Part shown: in pieces, positions 1 through 7,348 of the stretch
Layout of the letters: every line of letters begins with the position of its first letter
How positions within the stretch are numbered: position 1 is the stretch's first letter
From: JBFWUW01 sp050247075
GTDB taxonomy: Bacteria > Planctomycetota > Planctomycetia > Pirellulales > JBFWUW01
Assembly (NCBI GenBank): GCA_050247075.1
Contig: JBFWUW010000088.1
Location: forward strand, 1 to 25,995
Reading direction: 5' to 3'
Length of the DNA: 25,995 nucleotides
Made by a program: the position numbers and the translations under genes
The notes under the pieces: generated by a model
Told to the model about the DNA's origin: nothing
Seen by the model: the letters and a program-made list of their open reading frames with translations, nothing else
Database searches by the model: none

Positions 1-271
1 ATCCCTCCGTGCGTCCGGTGTGTTGGAAATTCAACACTCTTAATACGCCGCAAAACGCCGAGGGATTTCAGGCTTTTTAGAAATTCGCCAGAAATTGCGG
101 AAGGAATACGCTGGTTTAAGGTCTAGTTGGGGCTAGAAGTAGTCAGCCCTCAGAGCAGAATTATAGGCTCGTCGCGGGCATTAGTGGTGGATATGGCGGA
201 TGTCGATCGAACATCAGGCCCATCGTGCCAATGCGAATACCGATCGTGGAAGTTGTCGCCCTCCAGGGATA
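1..271. other. Gene-free left edge
   Basis: I see no convincing gene, RNA or repeat here. Open frames are short, have no recognisable protein features and overlap each other on both strands. The stretch ends at the stop codon of the integrase-tail-like fragment. It may be decayed accessory DNA like the rest of the left part of the window. Confidence 0.5.
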
Positions 272-379
272 TCAGCCGCGCCCGTTTTGCACCGCCCCCA
301 CCAGCGCTAGAATGCCGGCCTTGATCGCGACGGGCAGTTTCACCCATGCTTCAACGACGCGAGTCAAATCGGCTGGCAA
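272..379 (-). pseudogene. C-terminal tail fragment, possibly of a tyrosine integrase
   Basis: The last 35 codons of a minus-strand frame read LPADLTRVVEAWVKLPVA and then IKAGILALVGAV before the stop. A second fragment at 6563-6664 encodes nearly the same tail (DADLARIVQAWDKLPVA, MRAGIVAMVEAA). Both sit 105-120 bp on the low-coordinate side of a tRNA 3' fragment. The upstream frame only reads through the antisense of that tRNA, giving the familiar spurious peptide GGGIRTPDTRIMIP, so no gene body is attached. From memory, such tails occur at the C-terminus of planctomycete phage-type integrases; that is inference. The conservation between two diverged copies supports former coding function. Confidence 0.45.
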
Positions 380-484
380 ATCCCTGCCCAAAACGCCGTC
401 CGGCGGGCACGGCACCACTGTGGGCACCTCGGCCTCGGCCAGTTGCCCCAACTCTATAGCGGGTTGGTCGTTGCGCAAATCGGC

Positions 485-533
485 CGGAGGTATCATAATC
501 CGCGTGTCGGGGGTTCGAATCCCTCCGCCGCTA
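485..533 (+). pseudogene. tRNA 3' half (CAT anticodon), repeat copy 1
   Basis: The segment holds an anticodon loop with CAT (494-496), a T arm with GGTTCGAATCC and a 3' acceptor strand CGCCGCT followed by discriminator A at 533. Upstream, 458-464 could pair with 5 of 7 acceptor positions and a weak D stem can be drawn (467-470 with 481-484). However, the D loop lacks the GG pair and only 3 of 5 anticodon-stem pairs form. I read it as a 3' tRNA remnant (Met or Ile2 type), not a working tRNA. It starts the 306-bp repeat and is followed by a terminator, as expected downstream of a tRNA gene. Confidence 0.65.
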
Positions 534-571
534 CTTGCGTCATCATCACCCGCCGTGAGACAAGACGCGAC

Positions 572-599
572 AAAAACCCCGGTTTTGCCGGGGTTTTTT
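572..599 (+). terminator. Intrinsic terminator after tRNA remnant, copy 1
   Basis: A perfect 11-bp stem (572-582 with 588-598, core CCCCGG/CCGGGG) with a TTTTG loop is followed by a T run. The A-rich left side makes it potentially bidirectional, so it could also end minus-strand transcription from 1003-797. Confidence 0.85.
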
Positions 600-796
600 G
601 TTGGTTGTGGGTCATCGTCCGCTGCCTCATCTTCCCCAATTCGGGACAACGCGGGACTTGCCGGAACAGGCGAAACGGTAACATTTCTTGCCCTGAAAAC
701 GCCTCGCCGGCGAAAGCCCATGCGTGGGGACTCGACGGCCAATTCTATTCCCCGCCGAACTGCTTACGATGTTGGCATCCAAACGGCCCGCATTGG

Positions 797-1003
797 TTAA
801 CCGTGCTGCCCAACTTCCGCCCGCCAATTGGCTTCATCCATTGCCAGCAGATTGCTTGCCGCGCGGATGGCTTGCCGGTCGGTCCACTGTTCCACGATCC
901 GCACCAGTTCCTCGACCATGCCGGGCCGCAGTTCCATCGGCACGGGCCACCCTTCCCGCGCCGCCCGGCCCCACAATCGCAAGGCACTCCGCGATACGTC
1001 CAT
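797..1003 (-). CDS. Small conserved-looking hypothetical protein
   Basis: The product is 68 residues, soluble and basic, beginning MDVSRSALRLWGRAAREGW. The pattern of an N-terminal RALRLWGRA segment, a Pro-rich turn and helices with MVEELVRIV and AASNLLAMDEANW resembles short proteins of unknown function I associate with planctomycete phage-like loci, but I cannot name a family. I chose the ATG at 1003 because the homology-like segment starts there; a GTG at 1012, preceded by AAGGGG, would add three residues. The gene stops 6 bp before repeat copy 1, so the repeat's terminator lies just downstream. Confidence 0.6.
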   Translation of the reverse strand: MDVSRSALRLWGRAAREGWPVPMELRPGMVEELVRIVEQWTDRQAIRAASNLLAMDEANWRAEVGQHG

Positions 1004-1336
1004 GCCTTCCACTGACCCCTTGGAGTATCGAGGCTGCCACCCGCCGCCGCGTCATTCTACCCCATTCACCCGCCAGCCCCGCGACCCATTCACCCGCCCG
1101 TCGAGGTCATTCTCGACCATCTCCGAAACCACCTTTACCAGCCCATCCGCACCCGACCATGATGATGCGGAACCCCAAAAAAACATGCTCAGCGGCGAAC
1201 AAGGCACCATCGCCCAACCGCGCGCCCCCCCGGCCCCGTCGGGAGTACCTTGGCGATTCCCGGCAGAACGCCATCGGTGTGGGAAGCATAGTCAGGGAGC
1301 AACTTGCAATTCGGCAACGCCGACTTCTGATCCGCT
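1004..1336. other. Gene-poor stretch
   Basis: This is pyrimidine-rich on the plus strand, with runs of C and several CCCATTCACCCGCC-like units near 1060-1105. Short frames exist on both strands but none has plausible composition or a start signal. I see no RNA or mobile-element motif. Confidence 0.4.
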
Positions 1337-1771
1337 TTACCTTTCCGGGAACTCATCGTGACCATTCAGAAATGAATTGTCCCAAGACTTGTAATAGTGA
1401 TACCAATCCACACGCCAAGTGCCGATCAAATAGTCCAGCTCTCCTTTAGCGCCTTTGCTGGCTGCATACGTATCGGTGCGGTCGCTTAGAACAAACCTCC
1501 TGCCCATGCCGGCCGTCCCCGCCCGAAACTCCTCGCCCGTCGGAAGCCTGTGGTGATCTCGGATGAAGGCTTCCATGTAGCGAATCACAGGTTTCAGTTC
1601 CGCCTCCCGAGCCGCGCTGATTCTATCCCCCGCAGCCCTTGAGCTGCTGTCCACGACGTAGAGCGCCAATAGCAAAAGCAACGGCACGACCAACACGATG
1701 CCGACCAGGCCGCGCAACTTAGCGCGGTGGGGCGTGGTCCTGTCAGCCTGTTCTGACTTGTCGGGAGTCAT
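1337..1771 (-). CDS. Single-pass membrane-anchored hypothetical protein
   Basis: The product is 144 residues if started at the ATG at 1771 (MTPDKSEQ). An ATG at 1852 would add 27 poorly conserved-looking residues, so I prefer the shorter form. After a charged N-terminus of about 20 residues comes one hydrophobic segment (LVGIVLVVPLLLLLALYVV, about 22-40), then a mainly polar domain rich in Trp and Tyr (WRVDWYHYYKSW). The segment IRDHHRLPTGEEF after a long helix recalls the ectodomain start of type IV pilin-like proteins, but there is no prepilin cleavage motif. It probably faces the periplasm. Function unknown. Confidence 0.6.
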   Translation of the reverse strand: MTPDKSEQADRTTPHRAKLRGLVGIVLVVPLLLLLALYVVDSSSRAAGDRISAAREAELKPVIRYMEAFIRDHHRLPTGEEFRAGTAGMGRRFVLSDRTDTYAASKGAKGELDYLIGTWRVDWYHYYKSWDNSFLNGHDEFPER

Positions 1772-2017
1772 ACCGTCATTATCCACGGGCCAGCCAACGG
1801 GATGCAACAGCAAGATATGCCCCCGGCCACCCCCACCTTGAAAACCCGTCAATTAACCTTCGAGGTTAGCCCATCGGTCAACACCCGCAGCCGGGCCACA
1901 ATCTGCCCACCCCCGGCCCGGCCCGCACGTAAGCTGTCGTCGTAATGCGGTTCCGCCAACCAGCATGGAGCGTGCCTGTGAGTACCATTACCGGCCCGCG
2001 TTAGGCTGCCCAGTCCA

Positions 2018-2245
2018 TCATGGTGCATCTACCGCTAACCCTCGTTCCTCAGCGCGCCGCCGGGCCACGCGGTCCATGATATGGGTCCAATCGTGCTTGA
2101 CCGTGGCCGCATGGCTGGCGATGGCCGAACGTACCCACGGGGATAGCTTCGCCATGCGTGCCTTGGCCAACTCAACCCCCACCCGATGCCGCTCCTCTTG
2201 GGACAATGCCCGCATCCGTTCCCGTAACGCTTCGTTTGCCGACAT
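2018..2245 (-). CDS. Small helical hypothetical protein
   Basis: The product is 75 residues, charged and predicted helical by eye (MSANEALRERMRALSQEER, then VGVELAKARMAKL). It starts at an ATG with a weak GGTGAG-like ribosome site and lies 39 bp downstream of the kinase stop on the same strand, so it could be co-transcribed with it. No domain recognised. A competing frame covers the same DNA, but its product is compositionally poor. Confidence 0.5.
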   Translation of the reverse strand: MSANEALRERMRALSQEERHRVGVELAKARMAKLSPWVRSAIASHAATVKHDWTHIMDRVARRRAEERGLAVDAP

Positions 2246-2284
2246 TTCTGCTCACCCATCGGTTATCGGTCAGGATTACCCGCC

Positions 2285-5176
2285 TTACGGTCCGTCGATT
2301 TGGCACATCGGTAAAGCGGCCCTCAAATCCTCAATGCCAGCCACGGTGACTTGGGTATTGTTGAGGTCAAGCCACTCCAGCGCCGTGAGTCCTTTCAAGT
2401 GAGCCAACCCGGCGTTCGTGATTCTTGTCCCACCCAGTTGCAGGTGCGTCAGTTTCTTGCAGTTTTTGAGGTGGGCCAGTCCGGTATCCGTCACGTCCGT
2501 CCCATCCAACGCGAGCGCAACAAGACTGGTGTGGTTCTCGAGGTTGGCCAACCCGGCGTCCGTTACTCGAGTGCCGATCAGCCCCCACTTCGATACGTTG
2601 CGGTCCTTGAAGAGGTCTAGGGTAGCGTCCGTCACCGGAGTGAAGTCGAGCAGGAGTTCCTCCAACTCCTGGCAGTCCTTGAGATGGGCCAGGCCGGCAT
2701 CAGTCAACGGCACGTAACGCAAATCCAGCCCCTTCAGCTTTTTGCCGTTCGGCAATTGTGCCAATCCGGCGTCTGTCACGTTTTGATAATTGGTCAGATT
2801 TACGGTTGTTAGGAGGAAGTCCTCTTTGGGCAACGCGGCGATGGCCTTGATATCCTGGTCTTGTCTGTTCACCTGCACGATGCCGCCGATCGAAAGTACG
2901 TACTCGGCCGCCCGGCGGTCGGGGTCGAGCGGCGCGTCGTTCCAGTCAACCTTGCAGTTTAGCAGAGCCGCTTGTAATTCCATTACTCCGCGTGCCGTCA
3001 CCTTACTATGTCTGGCCCAGAGCATGGCCAGATTCTTACAGTCGTGAAGATGGGCGATTCCCTCGTCGCCAATCGGGGTCCATTGAATGTCGACCATGCC
3101 GAGATTCTGGCAGTTCTTGAAGCTGAGAAGCACGGAATCGGTAAGCTTGTCCCCCTTTAACCACAGATACTTTAGATGTTGGTAGTTGCCGAGCTTGGCG
3201 ATGCCGGCATCGGTTACCAAAGGTGAACCAATAGCCAGCTCAGCGAGTTCATTGCCTGGCGCCAACCTGGCCAGTCCGGCATCGGAGACGCTCGTGCCGA
3301 GGAGGTCGAGTGTTATGAGCGGTCGCTTTCCTGACACGAATTCCAGGCCGGCATCGCCGATGCCCGTAAATGCCAGATCGATTCGGGTAAGGTGCTGGCA
3401 ATCCTGCAAAATGCGCAAGTCCGTGTCTTCAACCTCAGGCTTCCGCAGATGAAAGCCGGTGAGTCGGAAGGGTTCGCTGGGCAAGTCGGACGATTTGAGA
3501 ACGTGGTTCGGATCGTCGTTGAGATGGACGGTACCACCCAGGGCCAGCACCCACTCGGCGGCCTTGCGATCGGAGTCGACAACGGTAGTCGATGGTTGGT
3601 TGCCGTGTTCCTTGCTGACCCGCACCACTTGCCTGCCGCCGCTCGTGATCGTGACGAGTTCTTGCGTAACTACTTGCCCATCTTTGCTGGCCAGCAGTTT
3701 GTATTCACCGGGCTTCAGTCGAACTTCCTTCACACCGCCGCCCAAGATGACTAGTTCTTCACCATCGATCGTTACACTGACTTCGGGATCATCCGCTTCG
3801 ACGACCAGCGTTCCACTGCCTGTCGTGATCCGAATGACCGTTGCGGCGAGTTTCGTCAGGCCTGTTGCTTCCGTGACACCGAGGCCGATTAGGATCATCA
3901 AAGCGACTGCGGCGGCGGCGACGAGCAATTGTCGCGAGCGACGGTGACCATCGGTGGCGGTCAGCTTGGGACGCGCGAGAGAGGCTGGCTCGTGCTTAGG
4001 CGCAGCGACTAGCGGGGTTTTGCCCTGCTGCAGATCCTTCAGGCAATGACTCAAGAGGTTGCCCACTTCCTGGGCGGAGGCATAACGCTCGTCGCGGTTT
4101 TTGGCCTGCAACTTTTCGATGATGGCGCAGAGCCAATCAGGAATCTCAGGCAGTATATCCTGGATGGGTCGCGGAGTTTCGTCGACAACGCGCTTTAAGA
4201 CAGCCACGGCGTTGGGGCCCCGGAAAGGTGGCCGGCCGCAGGTCATCTGGTACAGCACACTCCCCAGGCTGAACAAGTCGGCGCGATGGTCGAGCTTCTG
4301 GCCCAGCGCCTGTTCGGGGGCCATAAACATCGGAGTACCCGCGATCATCCCTGTGCGAGTGACCGTGGCGTCGTCGGCCGCGCGCGCCAAACCAAAGTCC
4401 GTGATTTTGACCCGTTGCTCGACACCTCGCTCCAGCAAAATGTTTCCCGGCTTGATATCCCGATGAATCAGACCCTTTTCGTGGGCAGCAGCCAGGCCGG
4501 CGGCCATCTGGCGACCAAGGTGCAGGATCTCGCCAACTTCCAATGGCCCCGCGCCGTCGAGCTTCTGCTGCAGACTCTGTCCGTCGATGTATTCCATCAC
4601 CAGGTACGGTAACGGCTGCTCCTCGACACTGTAGACCTGCACAATGTTCTCGTGCTTGATTGCGGCCACCGACCTCGCCTCTCGCAGGAATCGCTTGCGC
4701 GGGGGCGACGTTGCGGCGAGCTGCGGGTTTATAGCTTTAATCGCAACGTGCCGATGAAGCTTCTCGTCGAACGCTTTGAAGACGATTCCGAACGCGCCCT
4801 GTCCCAGCACTTGCAGGATCTCATAGTGTCCGAGACGGCCGATGGAGCCAGGGGCGGTTGATGGCTGCAAGAAGCTTAGGTCGGTGGTCGGCTGCGATTC
4901 GTCTTCCTCGTCGCCCGGTTGCGATGCATGTTGTCGGGCTGCCTCGACGCTCGCAGACGACACCTCGATCGTCGGCGCAGGGTTTTGCGCAGGTGGGTTG
5001 AGCTGTTCGACAAGCGGAACCTTCAGAAACTGGCTGGCCACTTGATGCGAGGCCAGCAACTGGTCGAGTTGCGCGCGAAGCTTTACATCTCCGCCGCAGG
5101 CCTGTTCGAGAAAAGCCTGACGCTCGGCCGGGTTCTGAATCTCGATCGCTTGTTCGAAAATCTCGCGCTCATTCAT
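2285..5176 (-). CDS. Transmembrane Ser/Thr protein kinase with leucine-rich repeats
   Basis: The product is 963 residues from the ATG at 5176 (MNEREIFEQAIEIQNP, a typical N-terminus of planctomycete kinases); the frame is open further upstream but that part looks untranslated. The kinase domain spans about 115-380: Gly loop GQGAFG (125-130), Lys147, HRDIKPGN (238-245), DFG (260-262), APEQ (286-289). A membrane segment at about 416-434 puts the rest outside the cytoplasm. Next comes a PEGA-like beta domain (about 450-520), then two tandem modules, each opening with D.DR.AAE.VL..GG.V (534 and 751) and continuing as LRRs with TDAGLAHL units. It should be a Hanks-type kinase whose LRR part senses a ligand. 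The ECF sigma gene lies 108 bp upstream; kinase-linked ECF factors are common in Planctomycetota, so the sigma factor is a likely target. Confidence 0.93.
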   Translation of the reverse strand: MNEREIFEQAIEIQNPAERQAFLEQACGGDVKLRAQLDQLLASHQVASQFLKVPLVEQLNPPAQNPAPTIEVSSASVEAARQHASQPGDEEDESQPTTDLSFLQPSTAPGSIGRLGHYEILQVLGQGAFGIVFKAFDEKLHRHVAIKAINPQLAATSPPRKRFLREARSVAAIKHENIVQVYSVEEQPLPYLVMEYIDGQSLQQKLDGAGPLEVGEILHLGRQMAAGLAAAHEKGLIHRDIKPGNILLERGVEQRVKITDFGLARAADDATVTRTGMIAGTPMFMAPEQALGQKLDHRADLFSLGSVLYQMTCGRPPFRGPNAVAVLKRVVDETPRPIQDILPEIPDWLCAIIEKLQAKNRDERYASAQEVGNLLSHCLKDLQQGKTPLVAAPKHEPASLARPKLTATDGHRRSRQLLVAAAAVALMILIGLGVTEATGLTKLAATVIRITTGSGTLVVEADDPEVSVTIDGEELVILGGGVKEVRLKPGEYKLLASKDGQVVTQELVTITSGGRQVVRVSKEHGNQPSTTVVDSDRKAAEWVLALGGTVHLNDDPNHVLKSSDLPSEPFRLTGFHLRKPEVEDTDLRILQDCQHLTRIDLAFTGIGDAGLEFVSGKRPLITLDLLGTSVSDAGLARLAPGNELAELAIGSPLVTDAGIAKLGNYQHLKYLWLKGDKLTDSVLLSFKNCQNLGMVDIQWTPIGDEGIAHLHDCKNLAMLWARHSKVTARGVMELQAALLNCKVDWNDAPLDPDRRAAEYVLSIGGIVQVNRQDQDIKAIAALPKEDFLLTTVNLTNYQNVTDAGLAQLPNGKKLKGLDLRYVPLTDAGLAHLKDCQELEELLLDFTPVTDATLDLFKDRNVSKWGLIGTRVTDAGLANLENHTSLVALALDGTDVTDTGLAHLKNCKKLTHLQLGGTRITNAGLAHLKGLTALEWLDLNNTQVTVAGIEDLRAALPMCQIDGP

Positions 5177-5284
5177 GATGACTGGTCCGCTGAAGTCTCT
5201 AGGAAGACGGTGCACTTGGGCAAAAGACAATGCGCCGTGGCTACCGGTTTTGCGCCAAGAATCCGCAAAAAATCTTCCCAAATC

Positions 5285-5854
5285 TCATTGTTGTTCGGAA
5301 TCACCTACCAGCAGCTCGCGATGCAGCCAGGCTCGAGCGTAACTCCAGCGGCGATCGGCAGTTCGGCGCGGGATTTTCAGGACGCGGGCCGCATCGGCGA
5401 TCGTTAGACCTGTGAAATAGCGAAGACGCACCAAGTCAGCCGCGGAGCGGTCGGTGGCCGCGAGCTTGTCCAGTGCCGCGTCCAGGGCCAGCAGGTCTTC
5501 ACGCGGCTCGATCTCCGCAACTTCCTCTATCAGCAGGTCGCGCCTGGCCAGATCGCCGCCCCGTTTGAGCCGCTTCTTTCGTCGCGCCGCTTCGACCAGA
5601 ATCCGCCGCATCGACTCGGCGGCCGCCGCAAAGAAATGCCCCTCAGAGTCCCAATGTTGCTCGGCGTCACCGACTAGTCGCAGGTAAGCCTCGTGTACAA
5701 GGGCGGTTGCCTGAAGTGTCTGCCCCGGCTTCTCCTGCGCCAGCTTGCCAGCAGCCAGTTTCCTCAGTTCCTCATACACCAGCGGGAGCAATTGCTCGGC
5801 CGCTGCAGGATCACCGGATGCAATTTGTGACAGGATGCGAGTGACGTTTGACAT
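5285..5854 (-). CDS. ECF-type RNA polymerase sigma factor (kinase-linked)
   Basis: The product is 189 residues from the ATG at 5854; a GTG two codons earlier (5860) is possible. Region 2 covers about 20-105, with YEELRKLAAGKL, ATALVHEAYLRL and a basic ARRKKRLKRGGD stretch. Region 4 covers about 125-183, with LVRLRYFTGLTIADAARVL and the recognition-helix part RTADRRWSYARAWL. This is the Sigma70_ECF type abundant in Planctomycetota and typically encoded next to Ser/Thr kinases. There is no anti-sigma gene here, so control by phosphorylation from the downstream kinase is the simplest idea (inference). Confidence 0.92.
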   Translation of the reverse strand: MSNVTRILSQIASGDPAAAEQLLPLVYEELRKLAAGKLAQEKPGQTLQATALVHEAYLRLVGDAEQHWDSEGHFFAAAAESMRRILVEAARRKKRLKRGGDLARRDLLIEEVAEIEPREDLLALDAALDKLAATDRSAADLVRLRYFTGLTIADAARVLKIPRRTADRRWSYARAWLHRELLVGDSEQQ

Positions 5855-6562
5855 AGACACAGAAACCCATGGTCAATGAGCGTCCCGAAGCGAACTTAGC
5901 ACAGCACTCTCTAACACTCATCCTATCACACTAATAGAGACTGCCAAAAAGTCGCGCGGTCGCGGCGGTTGCCGGTCAAACGACTCTCAAAGTTCCAAAA
6001 CGAACAGGTGTGCCCTATCCGTAATGTTGGCCGCTAGCTGGCATTTTATTGGTGGAGAATTGGGTCTCCTCGGTACTGGCGTGGGCCATGCCTTTGGCAA
6101 GCAACTCAGACATGGGCGGTGGGTAGCCTCACCCATGCCGTCAGTATCCCGCCGGCCCGAAAGTTTTGGAAGCAAAAAATCTCAGCGGGGCAGATAACTA
6201 CCTTTTGGCTAGCCGTTGGGGTCCGGTACTCCCGGTATCCCCGGCCCCTACCCCCTCGACCTAGCCCAATCGACCGCCGCTTGCCTTGTCGTGTTGCGGA
6301 TACCCCCGCCATTGCCGCGTTTGGCTAGGTATCATCAACGGCAACAGGCACGGGCCACACAACCCAGGGCCAGCCGGCCCCCTCGACCATGCCGGCCAAC
6401 TAGGGGATTGTACGTGGCCACAGCATGGCTACTCGTGCATGGTTCCGCCATCGCCCCCGGCCTACTTCGCCGCCTGACTGCCAGCCGCCTCGACCATTGC
6501 CAAATTCCCCGCCGTCAATTTCTAGAGCTAATTAACGCGCGAACTCCGTCGCCCCGAATGCC
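5855..6562. other. Gene-poor stretch with degenerate tail-like motifs
   Basis: No convincing gene. The upstream region of the ECF gene is here, but I see no clear promoter. From about 6250 the plus strand is C-rich and CTCGACC recurs near 6255, 6381, 6488 and 6581. At 6481-6515 the sequence resembles 6575-6610, within the tail-coding fragment: the minus strand reads LTAGNLAMVEAAG against MRAGIVAMVEAA. This may be a decayed extra copy of the tail. Confidence 0.4.
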
Positions 6563-6664
6563 TCACTGCTGCGCCGCCGCCTCGACCATAGCCACGATCC
6601 CCGCCCGCATGGCCACCGGCAGCTTGTCCCACGCTTGGACAATTCGGGCCAAGTCGGCATCGAC
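6563..6664 (-). pseudogene. C-terminal tail fragment, second copy
   Basis: The final 33 codons (VDADLARIVQAWDKLPVA, MRAGIVAMVEAAAQQ) match the tail at 272-379 at most core positions (LA/LT, RVV/RIV, EAW/QAW, KLPVA, AGI, MVEAA/LVGAV). No gene body precedes it: the frame upstream runs into the antisense of the tRNA remnant. Position and strand relative to the 306-bp repeat are the same as for copy 1. Assignment to an integrase C-terminus is from memory of similar proteins and unverified. Confidence 0.45.
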
Positions 6665-6709
6665 CGATATGGCCGTTGAACCGGTCGGACGGACCGCTTT
6701 TGAACATGC

Positions 6710-6733
6710 GCCGGTAACAGGGCCGGTAACAGG
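6710..6733. repeat. Tandem 12-bp repeat (two units)
   Basis: Two perfect head-to-tail copies of GCCGGTAACAGG lie about 50 bp before repeat copy 2, between the tail fragment and the tRNA remnant. Paired short direct repeats near an attachment site can be recombinase arm sites, but two units are also compatible with chance slippage. Confidence 0.6.
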
Positions 6734-6784
6734 ATTCACGTCTTGTTGCAACTTTCTACTCGGATTGCCTTTGCGGTCACAAGA

Positions 6785-6833
6785 CGGAGGAATCATAATC
6801 CGCGTGTCGGGGGTTCGAATCCCTCCGCCGCTA
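6785..6833 (+). pseudogene. tRNA 3' half (CAT anticodon), repeat copy 2
   Basis: Identical to copy 1 from the anticodon loop through the T arm and acceptor 3' strand, differing only at 6791. Four of five anticodon-stem pairs form. No matching 5' acceptor or D arm is found upstream, so this is a 3' fragment, not a tRNA gene. Confidence 0.7.
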
Positions 6834-6871
6834 CTTGCGTCATCATCACCCGCCGTGAGACAAGACGCGAC

Positions 6872-6899
6872 AAAAACCCCGGTTTTGCCGGGGTTTTTT
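6872..6899 (+). terminator. Intrinsic terminator after tRNA remnant, copy 2
   Basis: Same perfect 11-bp stem and T run as at 572-599. On the minus strand it lies downstream of the membrane protein gene ending at 7064 and could serve it. Confidence 0.85.
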
Positions 6900-7063
6900 G
6901 TTGGTTGCCATTCATCGTCCCGTGCCTCATCTTCCCCAATTCGGGACAACGCGGGACATGCCGGAACAGGCGAAACGGTCACATTTCTTGCCCTGAAAAC
7001 GCCTCGCCGGCTAAAGCCCATGCATGGGGACTCGACGGCCAATTCTATTTCCCGCCGAACTGC

Positions 7064-7348
7064 TTACGATGTTGGCATCCAAACGGCCCGAACCATGCCA
7101 ACGATACCGACGCCGATCCAGAACAGATTGAGAACCGTGTAGGCCTTGTCCTTCTTGATGATCGCGCACCACGACAGCATGATCGCGTCGGCGGTATTGA
7201 AAGCCCACACAAACAAGAATGGGCTATCCGCGCCAAGCCAACTAACGAGCGAGAAACTGAAGATTCTCATCAAAACGCCGGCCATCTCAACCGCCCGCAG
7301 GCGTCGTGTGATTGCCATGTTTAGGCGATGCAGGAGATTTATTCTCAT
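7064..7348 (-). CDS. Small membrane protein, 3' end made by the repeat
   Basis: The product is 94 residues from the ATG at 7348; ATGs at 7402 and 7318 are alternatives and none has a clear ribosome site. The C-terminal half holds two or three hydrophobic segments: MAGVLMRIFSFSLVSWLG, FLFVWAFNTADAIMLSWC and VLNLFWIGVGIVGMVRAVW, separated by a short basic loop (IIKKDKAY). Size and layout recall small phage or accessory membrane proteins, but I cannot name a family. The last residues (AVWMPTS) are encoded inside the 306-bp repeat, so the C-terminus may be truncated or recombinant. The long upstream extension of this frame looks non-coding. Confidence 0.55.
   Translation of the reverse strand: MRINLLHRLNMAITRRLRAVEMAGVLMRIFSFSLVSWLGADSPFLFVWAFNTADAIMLSWCAIIKKDKAYTVLNLFWIGVGIVGMVRAVWMPTS

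Larger units (their letters stand above)
485..790 (+). repeat. 306-bp direct repeat, copy 1 (tRNA 3' end plus terminator)
   Basis: This segment aligns without gaps to 6785-7090. I count 12 mismatches (491, 608-611, 621, 622, 658, 680, 712, 724, 750), about 96% identity. Identity begins abruptly inside the anticodon stem of the tRNA remnant and stops abruptly at 790. It includes the tRNA 3' half, a hairpin terminator and about 190 bp without a recognisable gene. A repeat starting within a tRNA is typical of attachment-site duplication by tRNA-targeting integrases, but 306 bp is far longer than a usual core. Confidence 0.9.
485..7090. mobile_element. Putative integrated segment bounded by tRNA-derived direct repeats
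   Basis: The two 306-bp repeats enclose about 6 kb. Inside are the kinase/ECF pair, three small unrelated genes and long gene-poor DNA, all genes on the minus strand. Repeat boundaries at a tRNA 3' end and integrase-tail-like fragments beside both copies suggest insertion at a tRNA by a tyrosine recombinase. No intact integrase is present, so the segment would be immobile on its own. Alternatives are unequal duplication of a repeat family, or two independent insertions of a repeat element with unrelated DNA between. Confidence 0.35.
6785..7090 (+). repeat. 306-bp direct repeat, copy 2
   Basis: Gap-free partner of 485-790 at an offset of exactly 6,300 bp. Its right end (7064-7090) overlaps the last eight codons and stop of the small membrane protein gene on the minus strand. 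In copy 1 no gene overlaps the same place, so the repeat may have replaced the natural 3' end of that gene. Confidence 0.9.

Noticed and set aside
458..533. Complete tRNA-Met/Ile2 gene at repeat copy 1
   Set aside because: Length is right (76 nt) and 5 of 7 acceptor pairs form, but the D loop lacks the GG pair and only 3 of 5 anticodon-stem pairs form; it is more likely a remnant.
5177..5281. Longer kinase N-terminus starting at 5281
   Set aside because: The extra 35 residues are unlike kinase N-termini, whereas MNEREIFEQA is the expected beginning.
6216..7142. 308-residue plus-strand open frame
   Set aside because: It crosses the tRNA remnant, terminator and repeat, has no domain-like segment and mirrors a similar frame at 225-800 only because of the repeat.
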